From Alphaproteobacteria bacterium (lineage in GTDB: Bacteria > Pseudomonadota > Alphaproteobacteria > RF32 > CAG-239), in assembly GCA_015062535.1 (NCBI GenBank), contig SUUK01000001.1, forward strand, positions 1 to 64,000: 64,000 nt of DNA. Direction: 5' to 3'. A model generated the notes under the pieces. It did no database searches. It worked only from the letters and a program-made list of their open reading frames with translations, and was not told the DNA's origin. Below, one piece after another: positions 44,352 to 53,218 of the stretch (its first letter is position 1; every line of letters starts with the position of its first letter). A program made the translations under genes and the position numbers.

Positions 44352-45242
44352 TTAGTATGTTATAGTTAAAGTATATGATCCGGTATAAACCCCGTATGGC
44401 TGATTTGCATTAACATTAAGAGTTCCACCAACGCTAATTGCCATTTTATCAGAGGTGACAGTAAAATTATTTCCTGTGTCCGCATTAATGTTTGTAACAC
44501 TCATAGAACTTGTTCCATTTGATAATATAGCATCAGAAAATGTAAGTTGCACTTCTCTATTAATAAGTCCACCAATAGTAAAATTTCCTGGAGAAATTTC
44601 ACTTACATCAACCATATCAACACCAGATGCCTGATATTGACCGGAGGGGCTAATTACAACATTTCCATTAATAGGTCTTGCAAAAAATTTACCAAAATTC
44701 ATAACTTTTGTTTCAATTACTTCAATATGTTCGTTAAATACTATGGTAAATGGAATAAGAGTAGTATTTGGTGTTGTTTTTGAAGCAGATGCATCAATTT
44801 GTATTCCGCTAGTATTATAAGTCCCTTCTGCGCAAAAACCATCAATGTTAACTGTCACCCCAAAGCTAACATTTCTTGTTTTTCCTTGACCAGGATTAAG
44901 TACAATATCATTAACAGAAGGAGTTATATTTGAAAAGGTTAGGGTACAACCATCTAGTTCAACAACAGAAGATCCATTGTTAAATGTGATATTATCGCCG
45001 TTTTGCTCAGTGGAGTATGTAATCGTTCCTACAACAGGATTTCCAGCTCTAGAAAGATTGGAAATTAAAGAAACAGTTCCATCATAGCTTAAAACAAAAC
45101 TAGCTTGCTTATTTGTTTGAGTAAAAGTTCCAAAATTATAATTGTTTTGAATAACAGAAGTTATTGCAAAACAATTATTTGCATAAAAAAAGAACAACAA
45201 GCTTATGGAAACCAAGTTTTTTATGTGGCGTATAAAACGCAT
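44352..45242 (-). CDS. Orphan two-domain DUF4402-type surface protein
   Basis: Secreted 296-residue protein of the same build as the two long subunits at 12.3-14.5 kb. Signal peptide (about 9-26, NNCFA), N-terminal module with YNFGTFTQTNKQASF, then a middle region with Cys. A C-terminal DUF4402-like module follows with KVMNFGKFF, AISVGGTLNV and final GVYTGSYTLTITY. It is about 30 kb from the chaperone and usher, so it may use them in trans. A GTG at 45269 is an alternative start. Confidence 0.75.
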   Translation of the reverse strand: MRFIRHIKNLVSISLLFFFYANNCFAITSVIQNNYNFGTFTQTNKQASFVLSYDGTVSLISNLSRAGNPVVGTITYSTEQNGDNITFNNGSSVVELDGCTLTFSNITPSVNDIVLNPGQGKTRNVSFGVTVNIDGFCAEGTYNTSGIQIDASASKTTPNTTLIPFTIVFNEHIEVIETKVMNFGKFFARPINGNVVISPSGQYQASGVDMVDVSEISPGNFTIGGLINREVQLTFSDAILSNGTSSMSVTNINADTGNNFTVTSDKMAISVGGTLNVNANQPYGVYTGSYTLTITY

Positions 45243-45453
45243 AAGTTTATCTGTATAAAATTTGTGCACAGGATATATCCATTTATATATAAAAATTCAT
45301 ATATATTCTACAAATAAAATAAATATTATAGCAATATAAAAATAAACTTATATTCAATATTTTTTTATTTTTCAAAGGGTAAGATTCTTAAAACTATATA
45401 TGAAAAATAATACATATAGGAGAGTTTTTTTATTATTATAGAAAGTGGTAAGC

Positions 45454-45531
45454 ATGAAAAATAAAAGAAAAATTAAAAAACTTGCTTTTTTTGCCTATGA
45501 TGATATAGATGTACGCAACAATTTTTTTTAA
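45454..45531 (+). CDS. Possible 25-residue leader ORF before the SemiSWEET pair
   Basis: MKNKRKIKKLAFFAYDDIDVRNNFF, ending 10 nt before the next ATG. The ribosome site is weak. It may be chance in AT-rich DNA or a short upstream frame. The rest of 45243-45541 holds no gene. Confidence 0.25.
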   Translation: MKNKRKIKKLAFFAYDDIDVRNNFF

Positions 45532-45541
45532 CGAGGAATAT

Positions 45542-45811
45542 ATGCAAGAATTTATAGGTTTAATAGGCTCTCTTTGTTTTGCATTTAGTTCATGGCCACA
45601 AGCTTATTATTCATGGCGCAAACAATCTGCTAAGGGGGTTAAATGGTCATTTATACTTTTATGGCTATCAGGATCAATTTTTAGCACAATTTATGCCACA
45701 TATTACCACAAATATGTTTTGCTGATTAATTATTTATGTGGAGCAATGGGGACATTGGTTATTTTATATGTTAAAATTGAAGAATATTACAAAGAAAAGG
45801 GTTGCAAATGA
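45542..45811 (+). CDS. PQ-loop / SemiSWEET-like membrane protein 1
   Basis: An 89-residue three-helix membrane protein with the PQ-loop motif in AFSSWPQAYYSWRKQSAKGVKW (Pro-Gln about 22-23). SemiSWEETs are sugar-transport half-modules that work as dimers. The ATG at 45542 has CGAGGA upstream; an in-frame ATG 11 codons earlier does not. Its TGA overlaps the ATG of the next gene (ATGA). Confidence 0.82.
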   Translation: MQEFIGLIGSLCFAFSSWPQAYYSWRKQSAKGVKWSFILLWLSGSIFSTIYATYYHKYVLLINYLCGAMGTLVILYVKIEEYYKEKGCK

Positions 45812-46071
45812 TTTATTATTTAGTTGAAATTTGTGGATGGATAGGCTCTTTATCTTATTCAATTTATACAATTCCCCAAGCTATTGATGCCTACAAAAAA
45901 GGTAGAACCAATGGTTTGAGTAGTGCCATGGTCTGGCTTTTGTTTTTGGGATCATTATGTAGTTTGATATATATTTTGCCAGACTATACATCGCCATTTT
46001 TTTATAATTTTGGAATTTCACTAATAACAACATCAATAATTATGCGTTATCACTATATTCCAAGAAAATAG
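45808..46071 (+). CDS. PQ-loop / SemiSWEET-like membrane protein 2
   Basis: An 87-residue three-helix protein with the PQ-loop motif in YTIPQAIDAYKKGRTNGLS. Its start overlaps the stop of its paralogue by 4 nt, so both halves are translated together and could form a heterodimer rather than the usual homodimer. Sugar transport is the family's usual role; the substrate is unknown. Confidence 0.82.
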   Translation: MIYYLVEICGWIGSLSYSIYTIPQAIDAYKKGRTNGLSSAMVWLLFLGSLCSLIYILPDYTSPFFYNFGISLITTSIIMRYHYIPRK

Positions 46072-46087
46072 GGCGCTAATATTATAA

Positions 46088-46118
46088 AAAAATATCCGGA
46101 TGAAAATCCGGATATTTT
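46088..46118. terminator. Terminator between the SemiSWEET pair and fadL
   Basis: AATATCCGGAT (46091-46101), GAAA tetraloop, ATCCGGATATT (46106-46116), with A and T on the flanks. It serves both convergent units. Confidence 0.9.
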
Positions 46119-46139
46119 ATTACACAAGTTTTGCTTAAA

Positions 46140-47432
46140 TTAGAAGTTGTAATTAAGCGAAAAACCAAATAACTGAACTGAGTTTGAGAAATCAGCAGAT
46201 GCATGAGCACCTTTGTTTCCAGTAACTTCTGAGTTCATTTTTGCCTTGTGAGCATAAATATATGTGTATGCTAAGTCAAAGGTTAGCTTATCATTATATT
46301 TATAGCTAAGACCAGTAGAATACCATAAACGATCAGAATCTGGAATACGTGGTGTTCTATTTGCATAGCGAGCAGCAGCTTGGTCATAAGCCAAACCTAA
46401 ACGCCATGTCCATTGGTCATCAATTTTATAATTTGCACCAACAGCATAGAAGTTTGTATCACGCCAATTCTCCTTAACATCAGAAATATAGCTACCACCT
46501 ATACCTAAATCAGATTGGTTTAATGAGGTACCTTTAATTGTAAGGTTTTCAAATGAACTCCAGAACACACGTTGATATTCTGCCATAACAGCCCATTTAT
46601 CATTAACTTGGTGGAAAACACCAAGAGATAACATATCAGGAGTTGTTAAACGAGCGCTAATATCTTGGTTAAGTAAAGCATTAATCATACCGCCTGTTTG
46701 TCCAGGAATAGGAGTAGCAGAAGCTTCAATCTCACCTTTTAATTTATGTTTAATTTGGCTACGATACGCTAAACCTACACGAGTATCGTCATCAAATTCA
46801 TACAAAGCACCTAATTGATAACCAATATCAAATGTATCACCTTCTAAGCGAGTTTTATCAACCATGTAAGAGTTTGCAGAGTTTGATAATTTTGCTTTTA
46901 TATATTGCATTTGTAAACCTGCACCAAGTGATAATTTGTCATTAACTTTGTATGCAGCCATTGGTGTAACTGTAACGGAAGTAACTTTAGATGTAATACC
47001 ATGGTCAGAACCTGCCCACTTATTATCATATTTTGTTACCATTCCGTATGGAACATTAAGAGACATACCAACATATGTTTTATCATCAATTTGATGAGAA
47101 TAAGTCATATTTGGAGCAACTGCAGCATGAACGATATTGTTAATATCAGGTCCGCGCTCGCCATCATTTTGTCCCCCAACATATTTAACATCTTTAGCAG
47201 AAGCTTTAGGAGCAATATATGTTCCACCAATGTTAAATTGAGTTCCTTTTTGTCTTGTCAAACCAGCTACGTTGAAATAAGCATAAGTATTATTTTCAGC
47301 GCCTGCAGTTGCACCAGCAAAAGCATTACCTTGAGCCGCAGCTGATTGTTCACGCAAATGAAAACCGGCAGCTTGTGCATTTGCGCACAATAAAACAGTT
47401 CCCAATGCTGTTAATGTTAAAATTTTATTCAT
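46140..47432 (-). CDS. fadL: FadL/OmpP1-type outer-membrane long-chain fatty acid transporter
   Basis: The 430 residues begin with a signal peptide (NAQAAG) and the FadL hallmark FHLREQSAAAQGNAFAGATAGAENNTYAYFN, which forms the hatch region in the barrel. Repeated amphipathic strands follow and the last residues, FGFSLNYNF, end in Phe, as expected of BAM substrates. The next genes on the other strand handle fatty acids, which supports hydrophobic-substrate uptake. Confidence 0.93.
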   Translation of the reverse strand: MNKILTLTALGTVLLCANAQAAGFHLREQSAAAQGNAFAGATAGAENNTYAYFNVAGLTRQKGTQFNIGGTYIAPKASAKDVKYVGGQNDGERGPDINNIVHAAVAPNMTYSHQIDDKTYVGMSLNVPYGMVTKYDNKWAGSDHGITSKVTSVTVTPMAAYKVNDKLSLGAGLQMQYIKAKLSNSANSYMVDKTRLEGDTFDIGYQLGALYEFDDDTRVGLAYRSQIKHKLKGEIEASATPIPGQTGGMINALLNQDISARLTTPDMLSLGVFHQVNDKWAVMAEYQRVFWSSFENLTIKGTSLNQSDLGIGGSYISDVKENWRDTNFYAVGANYKIDDQWTWRLGLAYDQAAARYANRTPRIPDSDRLWYSTGLSYKYNDKLTFDLAYTYIYAHKAKMNSEVTGNKGAHASADFSNSVQLFGFSLNYNF

Positions 47433-47725
47433 TAATCATAACTTTCTTTGTTAATCCGAAAGTAACTTTATATATATCAATCTCCACTTTTAATAAGCAT
47501 AAATATAGACAAATGTACATAAACGTTACAGGAAACTTATATAGAAATAAAAAATAAAATTCAAGAATTAAAAAATATCCACGTTGATAGTTTCGTTTTG
47601 CTTAGAAAAATCAAATGGTTACCTTGAGGATACTAAGTATTAATCCACTACATATTTTTTTTATCTTTACAAAAAATAAGTTTTTTGTTTACATGGACAT
47701 ACGTTATAACAGATGGAGACGGACT

Positions 47726-49915
47726 TTGAATAAATTTATAAAATTCTGTTTAAGAACACTATTTACCTTATTTAAATGTAGATGTAAAATTCGTTTTGAC
47801 TTAAAAAATCTTCCTCAAAAGGGTGTTTATGTATCTAACCACGTATCATATCTTGATCCGTTGTTCTTGTATGCCTTTTTGCCAGGAAATCCTGTTTTTG
47901 CATTAAATGGTCACTTGCATCGTCGTCATTGGATTAGAAATCTAATGAAATATGCTGATACAGTATTGTTTAATCCAATAGAACCAACAGATCTTAAAGA
48001 ATTAATCGCCAAAGTAGATAGTGGAAGACTAGTTGTTATTTTTGCAGAAGGTCGTATTACCGAAAATGGTGGCTTGATGAAAATCTACGAAGCTCCAGGG
48101 CTTCTTGCAGATAAATCAAAAGCTCCAATTATTCCTGTTTGGATTGATGGTCCACAATATGGTTATTTTTCAAAAACCAAAGGCAAGTTGCCTCATCGTC
48201 CTCTTCCTAAAGTTCGCATTACCGTAGGCGAACCAAGACCATTCAAATTAAAAGATGAATTACGTCGTCAACGTGACCACATTAGTAATGAAGTATATAT
48301 GATTTTGCGTGAAATGCAGTTTGAGATTAATTATAATCCTAAACTTTCATTATTTGCACAATTAATGAAAACAGGTAAAGTTCACGCAAAAGAAGGCTTT
48401 ACACTTAAGCGTCCAAAAGTAATAGAAGACATTAACCGTAAACCTCATTCTTATAAAGACTTACTTGTTAAATCTTTTGTTTTAGGTAAGGCATTAAAGA
48501 AAAAAACTGTTCGTTATGAGCATGTAGGTTTGATGTTACCTAACACTCTTGCTGCAGTTTGTTCATTTTTTGGTCTGTCTGCTTATGAGAGAATTCCTGT
48601 AATGCTAAACTTCTCTGTTGGTCCAAAAAACATTATGTCAATGTGCCAAACTGCAGAAGTTAACAAAGTTATTACTTCTTTAACATTCATCAGAAATGCA
48701 AAATTGGAGTCCGTTGTTGAATTATTAAAAGCAAAAGGTATAGAAGTAATTTACTTAGAAGCATTTGCTAAAAAAATTGGTATATTTGCTAAAATTGCCG
48801 GTTTCTTGCGCTATAAAGTTAAAAGAGTTCCTCACAAAAATGGTGGAAATAAAAAGGCTGTTATTTTATTTACCTCTGGTTCAGAAGGTGCTCCAAAGGC
48901 AGTTGTTCTAAGCCATGCAAATATTCTTTCTAACATAAAGCAATTAGCAACATTAGAAACACTTAATACGACAGATTTAGTGTTTAATGCATTGCCAATG
49001 TTCCATAGCTTTGGATTAACTGTTGGTACATTATTCCCATTGTTTGAAGGTAGTCGTTTATTCTTGTATCCTTCTCCATTACATTATCGTGTAATTGCTG
49101 AATTAGTGTACGAACTTGGTGCAACCATTATGTTTGGTACAGATACATTCTTTAGAGGTTATGGTAAAATTGCTCATCCATATGATTTCCATAATATCCG
49201 TTTCTTATATGGTGGAGCAGAAGCAGTTAAACTAGATACTCGTAATATGTGGATGGAACGTATTGGTATTAGAATGATGGAAGCATATGGTTCAACAGAA
49301 TGTTCACCAGTTGTAACAGGTAACAATAGCGTATTTAATAGATTTGGCTCAATTGGTAAATTATTACCTGCTATAGAATACAGAATAGAGCCTGTTCCAG
49401 GTATTGAAAAAGGTGGTGAACTTTGGGTTAAAGGTCCAAACGTTATGCTCGGATACTATATGCCAGAAAACCCAGGTGTGTTAGTTCCACCAGAAGGTGG
49501 TTGGTATAAAACCGGTGACGTTGTAGAAATAGATGAAATTGGTTTTGTATATATCAGAGACCGTATTAAACGATTTGCAAAAATTGGTGGTGAGATGGTT
49601 TCTCTAACTGCAGTATTTGATATGGTTGTTAATGCATATCAATGGATGGGGTCAGATTTTGGATATGGTGTTGTTGCAATTCCTCATGAAAGTAAAGGTG
49701 AACAAATTGTTTTGGTAACAACCAATACTCAAGTAAAACAAGAAGTATTGCATGAGTACATCAAAAACAATGGATTATCTGAGTTATATCTACCTCGTAT
49801 AATAATGTATAGAGATAGCATTCCAACTCTTGCAACAGGTAAAGCAGATAACATCACCTTGAAAAAAGAGGTTCTTGAAGAATTAGCTAAACAAGAACTC
49901 TCAAAAGCAAGTTAA
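47726..49915 (+). CDS. aas: Acyltransferase / acyl-ACP synthetase fusion (Aas-like)
   Basis: Re-acylates lysophospholipids and activates free fatty acids onto ACP. The 729 residues have an N-terminal PlsC-like acyltransferase domain (NHVSYLD, the HX4D motif, about 40-46; FAEGRITENG) and a C-terminal AMP-binding ligase domain (ILFTSGSEGAPKAVVLSH about 383-400; YGSTECSPVV; GWYKTGDVVEID). I chose the TTG at 47726, with GGAG 7 nt upstream and a start that fits the acyltransferase domain. In-frame ATGs at 47615 and 47693 lack ribosome sites. E. coli Aas also has MFS-linked LplT; that is absent here. Confidence 0.88.
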   Translation: MNKFIKFCLRTLFTLFKCRCKIRFDLKNLPQKGVYVSNHVSYLDPLFLYAFLPGNPVFALNGHLHRRHWIRNLMKYADTVLFNPIEPTDLKELIAKVDSGRLVVIFAEGRITENGGLMKIYEAPGLLADKSKAPIIPVWIDGPQYGYFSKTKGKLPHRPLPKVRITVGEPRPFKLKDELRRQRDHISNEVYMILREMQFEINYNPKLSLFAQLMKTGKVHAKEGFTLKRPKVIEDINRKPHSYKDLLVKSFVLGKALKKKTVRYEHVGLMLPNTLAAVCSFFGLSAYERIPVMLNFSVGPKNIMSMCQTAEVNKVITSLTFIRNAKLESVVELLKAKGIEVIYLEAFAKKIGIFAKIAGFLRYKVKRVPHKNGGNKKAVILFTSGSEGAPKAVVLSHANILSNIKQLATLETLNTTDLVFNALPMFHSFGLTVGTLFPLFEGSRLFLYPSPLHYRVIAELVYELGATIMFGTDTFFRGYGKIAHPYDFHNIRFLYGGAEAVKLDTRNMWMERIGIRMMEAYGSTECSPVVTGNNSVFNRFGSIGKLLPAIEYRIEPVPGIEKGGELWVKGPNVMLGYYMPENPGVLVPPEGGWYKTGDVVEIDEIGFVYIRDRIKRFAKIGGEMVSLTAVFDMVVNAYQWMGSDFGYGVVAIPHESKGEQIVLVTTNTQVKQEVLHEYIKNNGLSELYLPRIIMYRDSIPTLATGKADNITLKKEVLEELAKQELSKAS

Positions 49916-49932
49916 TGTTATTATTTTATAAG

Positions 49933-49967
49933 TCTCAGGTATGCTAATTAGTATGCCTGAGATTTTT
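49933..49967 (+). terminator. Terminator after the aas-like gene
   Basis: TCTCAGG (49933-49939) pairs with CCTGAGA (49956-49962), with weaker inner pairs, then T. Confidence 0.82.
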
Positions 49968-50012
49968 GCCGTAAAAATACTAAAAAATACCAAATTTTAA
50001 GGAGCATAAATA

Positions 50013-50744
50013 ATGGAAAAATATGTAAAAGAATATAATCTTCGCACGTATGAATGTGATAAAAATGGTTATTTACGTATTGTAACATTATTTAATATTC
50101 TTCAAGATATGGCAGATTCTCATGCCTCAGATTTGGGGTTAGGCATGGAATATTGTTTATCAAAAGGTTTTGCTTGGGTTGGCGCAAATTACCATGTAAA
50201 AATTAATCGTATGCCTAAAATACATGAAGATATTAAAATTATAACATGGCCATCAGAACAAAGAAAAATAGGGGCTATTCGTGATTTTGCAGTATATGAT
50301 AATGAAGGTAATTTAATTATAACTGCAACAAGTCAATGGATTTTAATAGATTTTGTTCGTAAGCGTCCAATGGCTCTAAAAGATAATCTTCCAGAATATA
50401 CTGTAATTAATGAGCATTCAATGGTTTCTGATTTTGAAAAATTAAGAGCTCCATCAAGAATAGATTATCAAAAAACTTTTTCTATTCGCTTTGATGATAT
50501 AGATATCAATATGCATGTAAATAACTCTCTTTACCCATTATGGGCAAGTGAAACATTGAGCAATGTATTTAGAGATGATTACTTGCCATCAGAAATAGAA
50601 ATATCATTCAAAAAAGAAGGACATTTAGGGGAAGATGTTCAAGTTACAACAGAGCAAAATGCCGAGGAAACAATTCATTCAATAATATCTCTAAATGACA
50701 ATAGAGAATTATCAAACGTTAGAATTAAATGGATTAAAAAATAA
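50013..50744 (+). CDS. Acyl-ACP thioesterase (FatA/FatB family)
   Basis: Releases free fatty acids from acyl-ACP. The 243 residues form two hotdog domains: the first with NILQDMADSHASDLG and GFAWVGANYHVKI, the second with FDDIDINMHVNNSLYPLWASET, where Asn and His lie in the usual catalytic segment. Together with the Aas-like enzyme upstream it could set up a fatty-acid release and recapture cycle. AAGGAG precedes the ATG. Confidence 0.88.
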   Translation: MEKYVKEYNLRTYECDKNGYLRIVTLFNILQDMADSHASDLGLGMEYCLSKGFAWVGANYHVKINRMPKIHEDIKIITWPSEQRKIGAIRDFAVYDNEGNLIITATSQWILIDFVRKRPMALKDNLPEYTVINEHSMVSDFEKLRAPSRIDYQKTFSIRFDDIDINMHVNNSLYPLWASETLSNVFRDDYLPSEIEISFKKEGHLGEDVQVTTEQNAEETIHSIISLNDNRELSNVRIKWIKK

Positions 50745-50746
50745 AT

Positions 50747-52021
50747 TTATTTTTCGTCTTGCCAGCCTTTGGCTGCACGATTTATGCAGTCGTTATAATT
50801 TAATCTATTAGCATTTGGTCTTGCAATAACTCCGCATACAATAGATTTTTTAGCATCAATAACATCAATGCATTCCCAAGCTTTGTTTTCTAATTTGTAG
50901 CGAGCTAAATCAGCAAAAAGTCTTGCTTCCATATAATCACCAAAATTTGAAAAAGAAATACTAGGTTTATTAGAAAAATGTTGTTGTAATTTAGAAAATC
51001 GTTCTTGATGTTTTGGCAAAATATAACCTTTGCCATTTAATATTTGTTCAAAAGCATCTTTTACAATAGGATTTTTCCATCCACCACCAAATAGAATCAT
51101 TTTACTTGGAATTTTTACATTTTCATTAACCAAAGTTAAGGTAAAAACAGCAATATAAGCAGCAAAATATTCAAAGGTATAAATAACATCTTCAAACTTT
51201 GCTTTTTTATGCTCTATATGTTGAAAAATTTCATTTTTAAAATAGTAGGAAGGGTCACCAGATTTTGGTAAAGAAACCTCATAGTATTTACGGCCAAAAT
51301 CAAACAATTCTTGTAATAATTTTTTATCCAATTTACCTTTTTTACCAAACACACCATTCTCATCAAAAGCCTTGTTTGTATGAAGCCGAATATAATTGTC
51401 TGTATATTCATTAAAAGGTCCTGCATCAGAGCTAATTAAGGCTTTTCCATTGATAATTATTGCAAAATTAGAGGTGTTTCCTCCATTGTAATAACAACCA
51501 TCACCTTCAGCTAATGAGATATGTGCATTATGAGGCGAAACAAGAGGAGCACCATCAAAACCTGCCATTAAATAATCTGAACGAAAGTCATAAACTACAG
51601 GTATTCCTGTTAAATCTGCTAGCATCTGTCCAGAACCTATCTGTAATGTATAAGGAAGGCTTTTATCTTTTTTAGCTTTAGAAGGTGGATTGTGGTCTAA
51701 AGTTTTTCCATGAAAACCAATTGCATCAATGGTCTTTTTATCTATATTGTTTTTTTCACACATTTCATTAATGCAATCTGCAATTTGCTTAATATATTCA
51801 TCATGAATAGAATAAAATTGAGGTAATTTTTCAATTTCCAAGCGTGTTTTATTAAAGACTATTGTTCTTAAATTTTCAATTTTATCTCGCATATCTTTAG
51901 AATAAGGTTTTGTGTATGTACAAATATCATGCATTATATCTCCATCAAATTCGGTCAAAACCAAATCAATAGCATCCATTGAATTTCCTGTCATATTCCC
52001 GATAACACGATATTTTGTCAT
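50747..52021 (-). CDS. anmK: Anhydro-N-acetylmuramic acid kinase
   Basis: Recycles cell-wall anhydroMurNAc to MurNAc-6-phosphate. The 424 residues show the family opening GNMTGNSMDAIDLVL (usually MSGTSxDGxD), the IGFHGKTLDHNP segment, GSGQMLADLTGIPVVYDFRSDYLMAG and FGGGWKNP. The first motif is altered (TGNS for SGTS) and the protein is about 50 residues longer than usual. It is convergent with the thioesterase gene, 2 nt apart. Confidence 0.9.
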   Translation of the reverse strand: MTKYRVIGNMTGNSMDAIDLVLTEFDGDIMHDICTYTKPYSKDMRDKIENLRTIVFNKTRLEIEKLPQFYSIHDEYIKQIADCINEMCEKNNIDKKTIDAIGFHGKTLDHNPPSKAKKDKSLPYTLQIGSGQMLADLTGIPVVYDFRSDYLMAGFDGAPLVSPHNAHISLAEGDGCYYNGGNTSNFAIIINGKALISSDAGPFNEYTDNYIRLHTNKAFDENGVFGKKGKLDKKLLQELFDFGRKYYEVSLPKSGDPSYYFKNEIFQHIEHKKAKFEDVIYTFEYFAAYIAVFTLTLVNENVKIPSKMILFGGGWKNPIVKDAFEQILNGKGYILPKHQERFSKLQQHFSNKPSISFSNFGDYMEARLFADLARYKLENKAWECIDVIDAKKSIVCGVIARPNANRLNYNDCINRAAKGWQDEK

Positions 52022-52113
52022 ACCTATCTATATCCTTATTTCATTTATTCATATATGTAGGATATTACTTTTATTGCATATATTTGCAATAATTATTTTT
52101 TAATATTAAGATG

Positions 52114-52142
52114 TTGACATTTTGTCTAAAATAAAGTACATT
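52114..52142 (+). promoter_or_regulatory. Promoter of the HAD-IIA gene
   Basis: -35 TTGACA (52114-52119), 17-nt spacer, -10 TACATT (52137-52142); predicted start about 52150, giving a leader of about 125 nt. Confidence 0.7.
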
Positions 52143-52205
52143 AAAAATGCTTATTAAGCATTATAGTAATTATTAACCAAATAGCAAATATGTAAGAGTT
52201 TATAC

Positions 52206-52270
52206 TCCTAGGGATTTGTTATTTATTAAAATAAATCGTATCGAGATCCGAAAGGAGGTAAGGTGCGATT
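52206..52270 (+). promoter_or_regulatory. Structured leader with two alternative folds around a strong ribosome site
   Basis: AAAGGAGGT (52251-52259) is unusually strong. In one fold CTCCT (52206-52210) pairs with AGGAG (52253-52257), supported by GGAT/ATCC. In the other, AAATCG (52233-52238) pairs with CGATTT (52266-52271) around a TCC-GAAA-GGA hairpin. The folds compete, which suggests translational control. No known riboswitch class is recognised. Confidence 0.4.
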
Positions 52271-52280
52271 TTGTGAGTGA
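52263..52280 (+). CDS. Possible five-codon leader minigene
   Basis: GTG CGA TTT TGT GAG TGA sits 4-5 nt after the strong AAAGGAGGT site. Its TGA overlaps the GTG start of the HAD gene (GTGA). The HAD start itself is 18 nt from that site, too far for direct initiation, so re-initiation through this minigene is plausible. Confidence 0.4.
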   Translation: MRFCE

Positions 52281-53152
52281 TAAACAATTTTAAAGTGCTT
52301 ATTGTCGACGCCTACGGTGTCTTCAATTTTGGACCAGGTATTTCCATCCCTGTCATTGAAACCTTCAAAAAATGGATTGAAGAGGGAAAAGAGGTTTACA
52401 TCCTGAGTAATACCACCTCAACAAATGAAGGAACTATTAGAAGCTATGAGAAAAAAGGTGTCATCAAAGGCAAGCATTATACCAATCTCTTAACTTCAGG
52501 CCAGTTCGCATATGAGGATATTCAAGCTGGAAATCTACCTCTTAATGGAACAAAGTTTTATGTCTTAGGTACAGCAAACTTTAAGAGCCAAGATCCCGTG
52601 CCGGCAATATTTGCTAACTCATCTTACAAATTAGTAGCAAATGTAGAAGATGCAGATTTTATCTACTGTGGAATTCCTCAAATCTTAGATTTTGAAGGAT
52701 GTCCGTATGACAGCACTAATGTAGATGATTTCATCCCTGCAGTTGAAACTCTAGTAAAAACAGGTTTACCACTAGTTTGTGCAAACCCTGATATGACAGC
52801 AAATGAAAAAGGACGCTTTGTCATCAGGCAGGGAACAATTGCTAAGTTGTGGGAAGAACGTCATGGTAAGGTTGTAATGTACGGAAAACCAGATCCGCGT
52901 ATCTTTGATGCCTTAATTGATAGATTTTGTCCTAATACTCCAAAAGATGAAATCTTGATGATTGGCGACACATTGCGCACAGATATTAAAGGCGCAAAAT
53001 TAGCAGGCATAAAAGCTGCATTGGTAATCGAAGGTGGTGTAACAGAACATGAAGTTGCAGTACGTTCTACATCACTTGAAGAGTACATCAAAGACGAGGA
53101 CATAATCCCCGACTACATCTTAAGTCGGGTTTCAAAAAAGCCGTTGTTCTAA
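52277..53152 (+). CDS. HAD-IIA family phosphatase (NagD/PGP-like)
   Basis: The 291 residues contain HAD motif I as VDAYGVFNFG (second Asp replaced by Tyr, as in the alphaproteobacterial subgroup that has Trp or Tyr there), motif II LSNTTS, a large C2 cap (about 70-200), Lys in MYGKPDPRIFDAL and motif IV MIGDTLRTDIKGAKLAG. A sugar phosphate or nucleotide phosphatase is likely. The GTG start at 52277 is required because no ATG lies nearby. Confidence 0.85.
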   Translation: MINNFKVLIVDAYGVFNFGPGISIPVIETFKKWIEEGKEVYILSNTTSTNEGTIRSYEKKGVIKGKHYTNLLTSGQFAYEDIQAGNLPLNGTKFYVLGTANFKSQDPVPAIFANSSYKLVANVEDADFIYCGIPQILDFEGCPYDSTNVDDFIPAVETLVKTGLPLVCANPDMTANEKGRFVIRQGTIAKLWEERHGKVVMYGKPDPRIFDALIDRFCPNTPKDEILMIGDTLRTDIKGAKLAGIKAALVIEGGVTEHEVAVRSTSLEEYIKDEDIIPDYILSRVSKKPLF

Positions 53153-53160
53153 TGTAAAAA

Positions 53161-53200
53161 AATCCCTCTATATGTTAAGCAAACATAGAGGGATTTTTTT
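53161..53200. terminator. Bidirectional terminator between the HAD gene and hppA
   Basis: A long hairpin (53161-53176 with 53182-53195, 2-nt bulge) between A and T runs. It serves the convergent HAD and hppA genes. Confidence 0.92.
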
Positions 53201-53218
53201 GTTAACTAAAACTATTAT

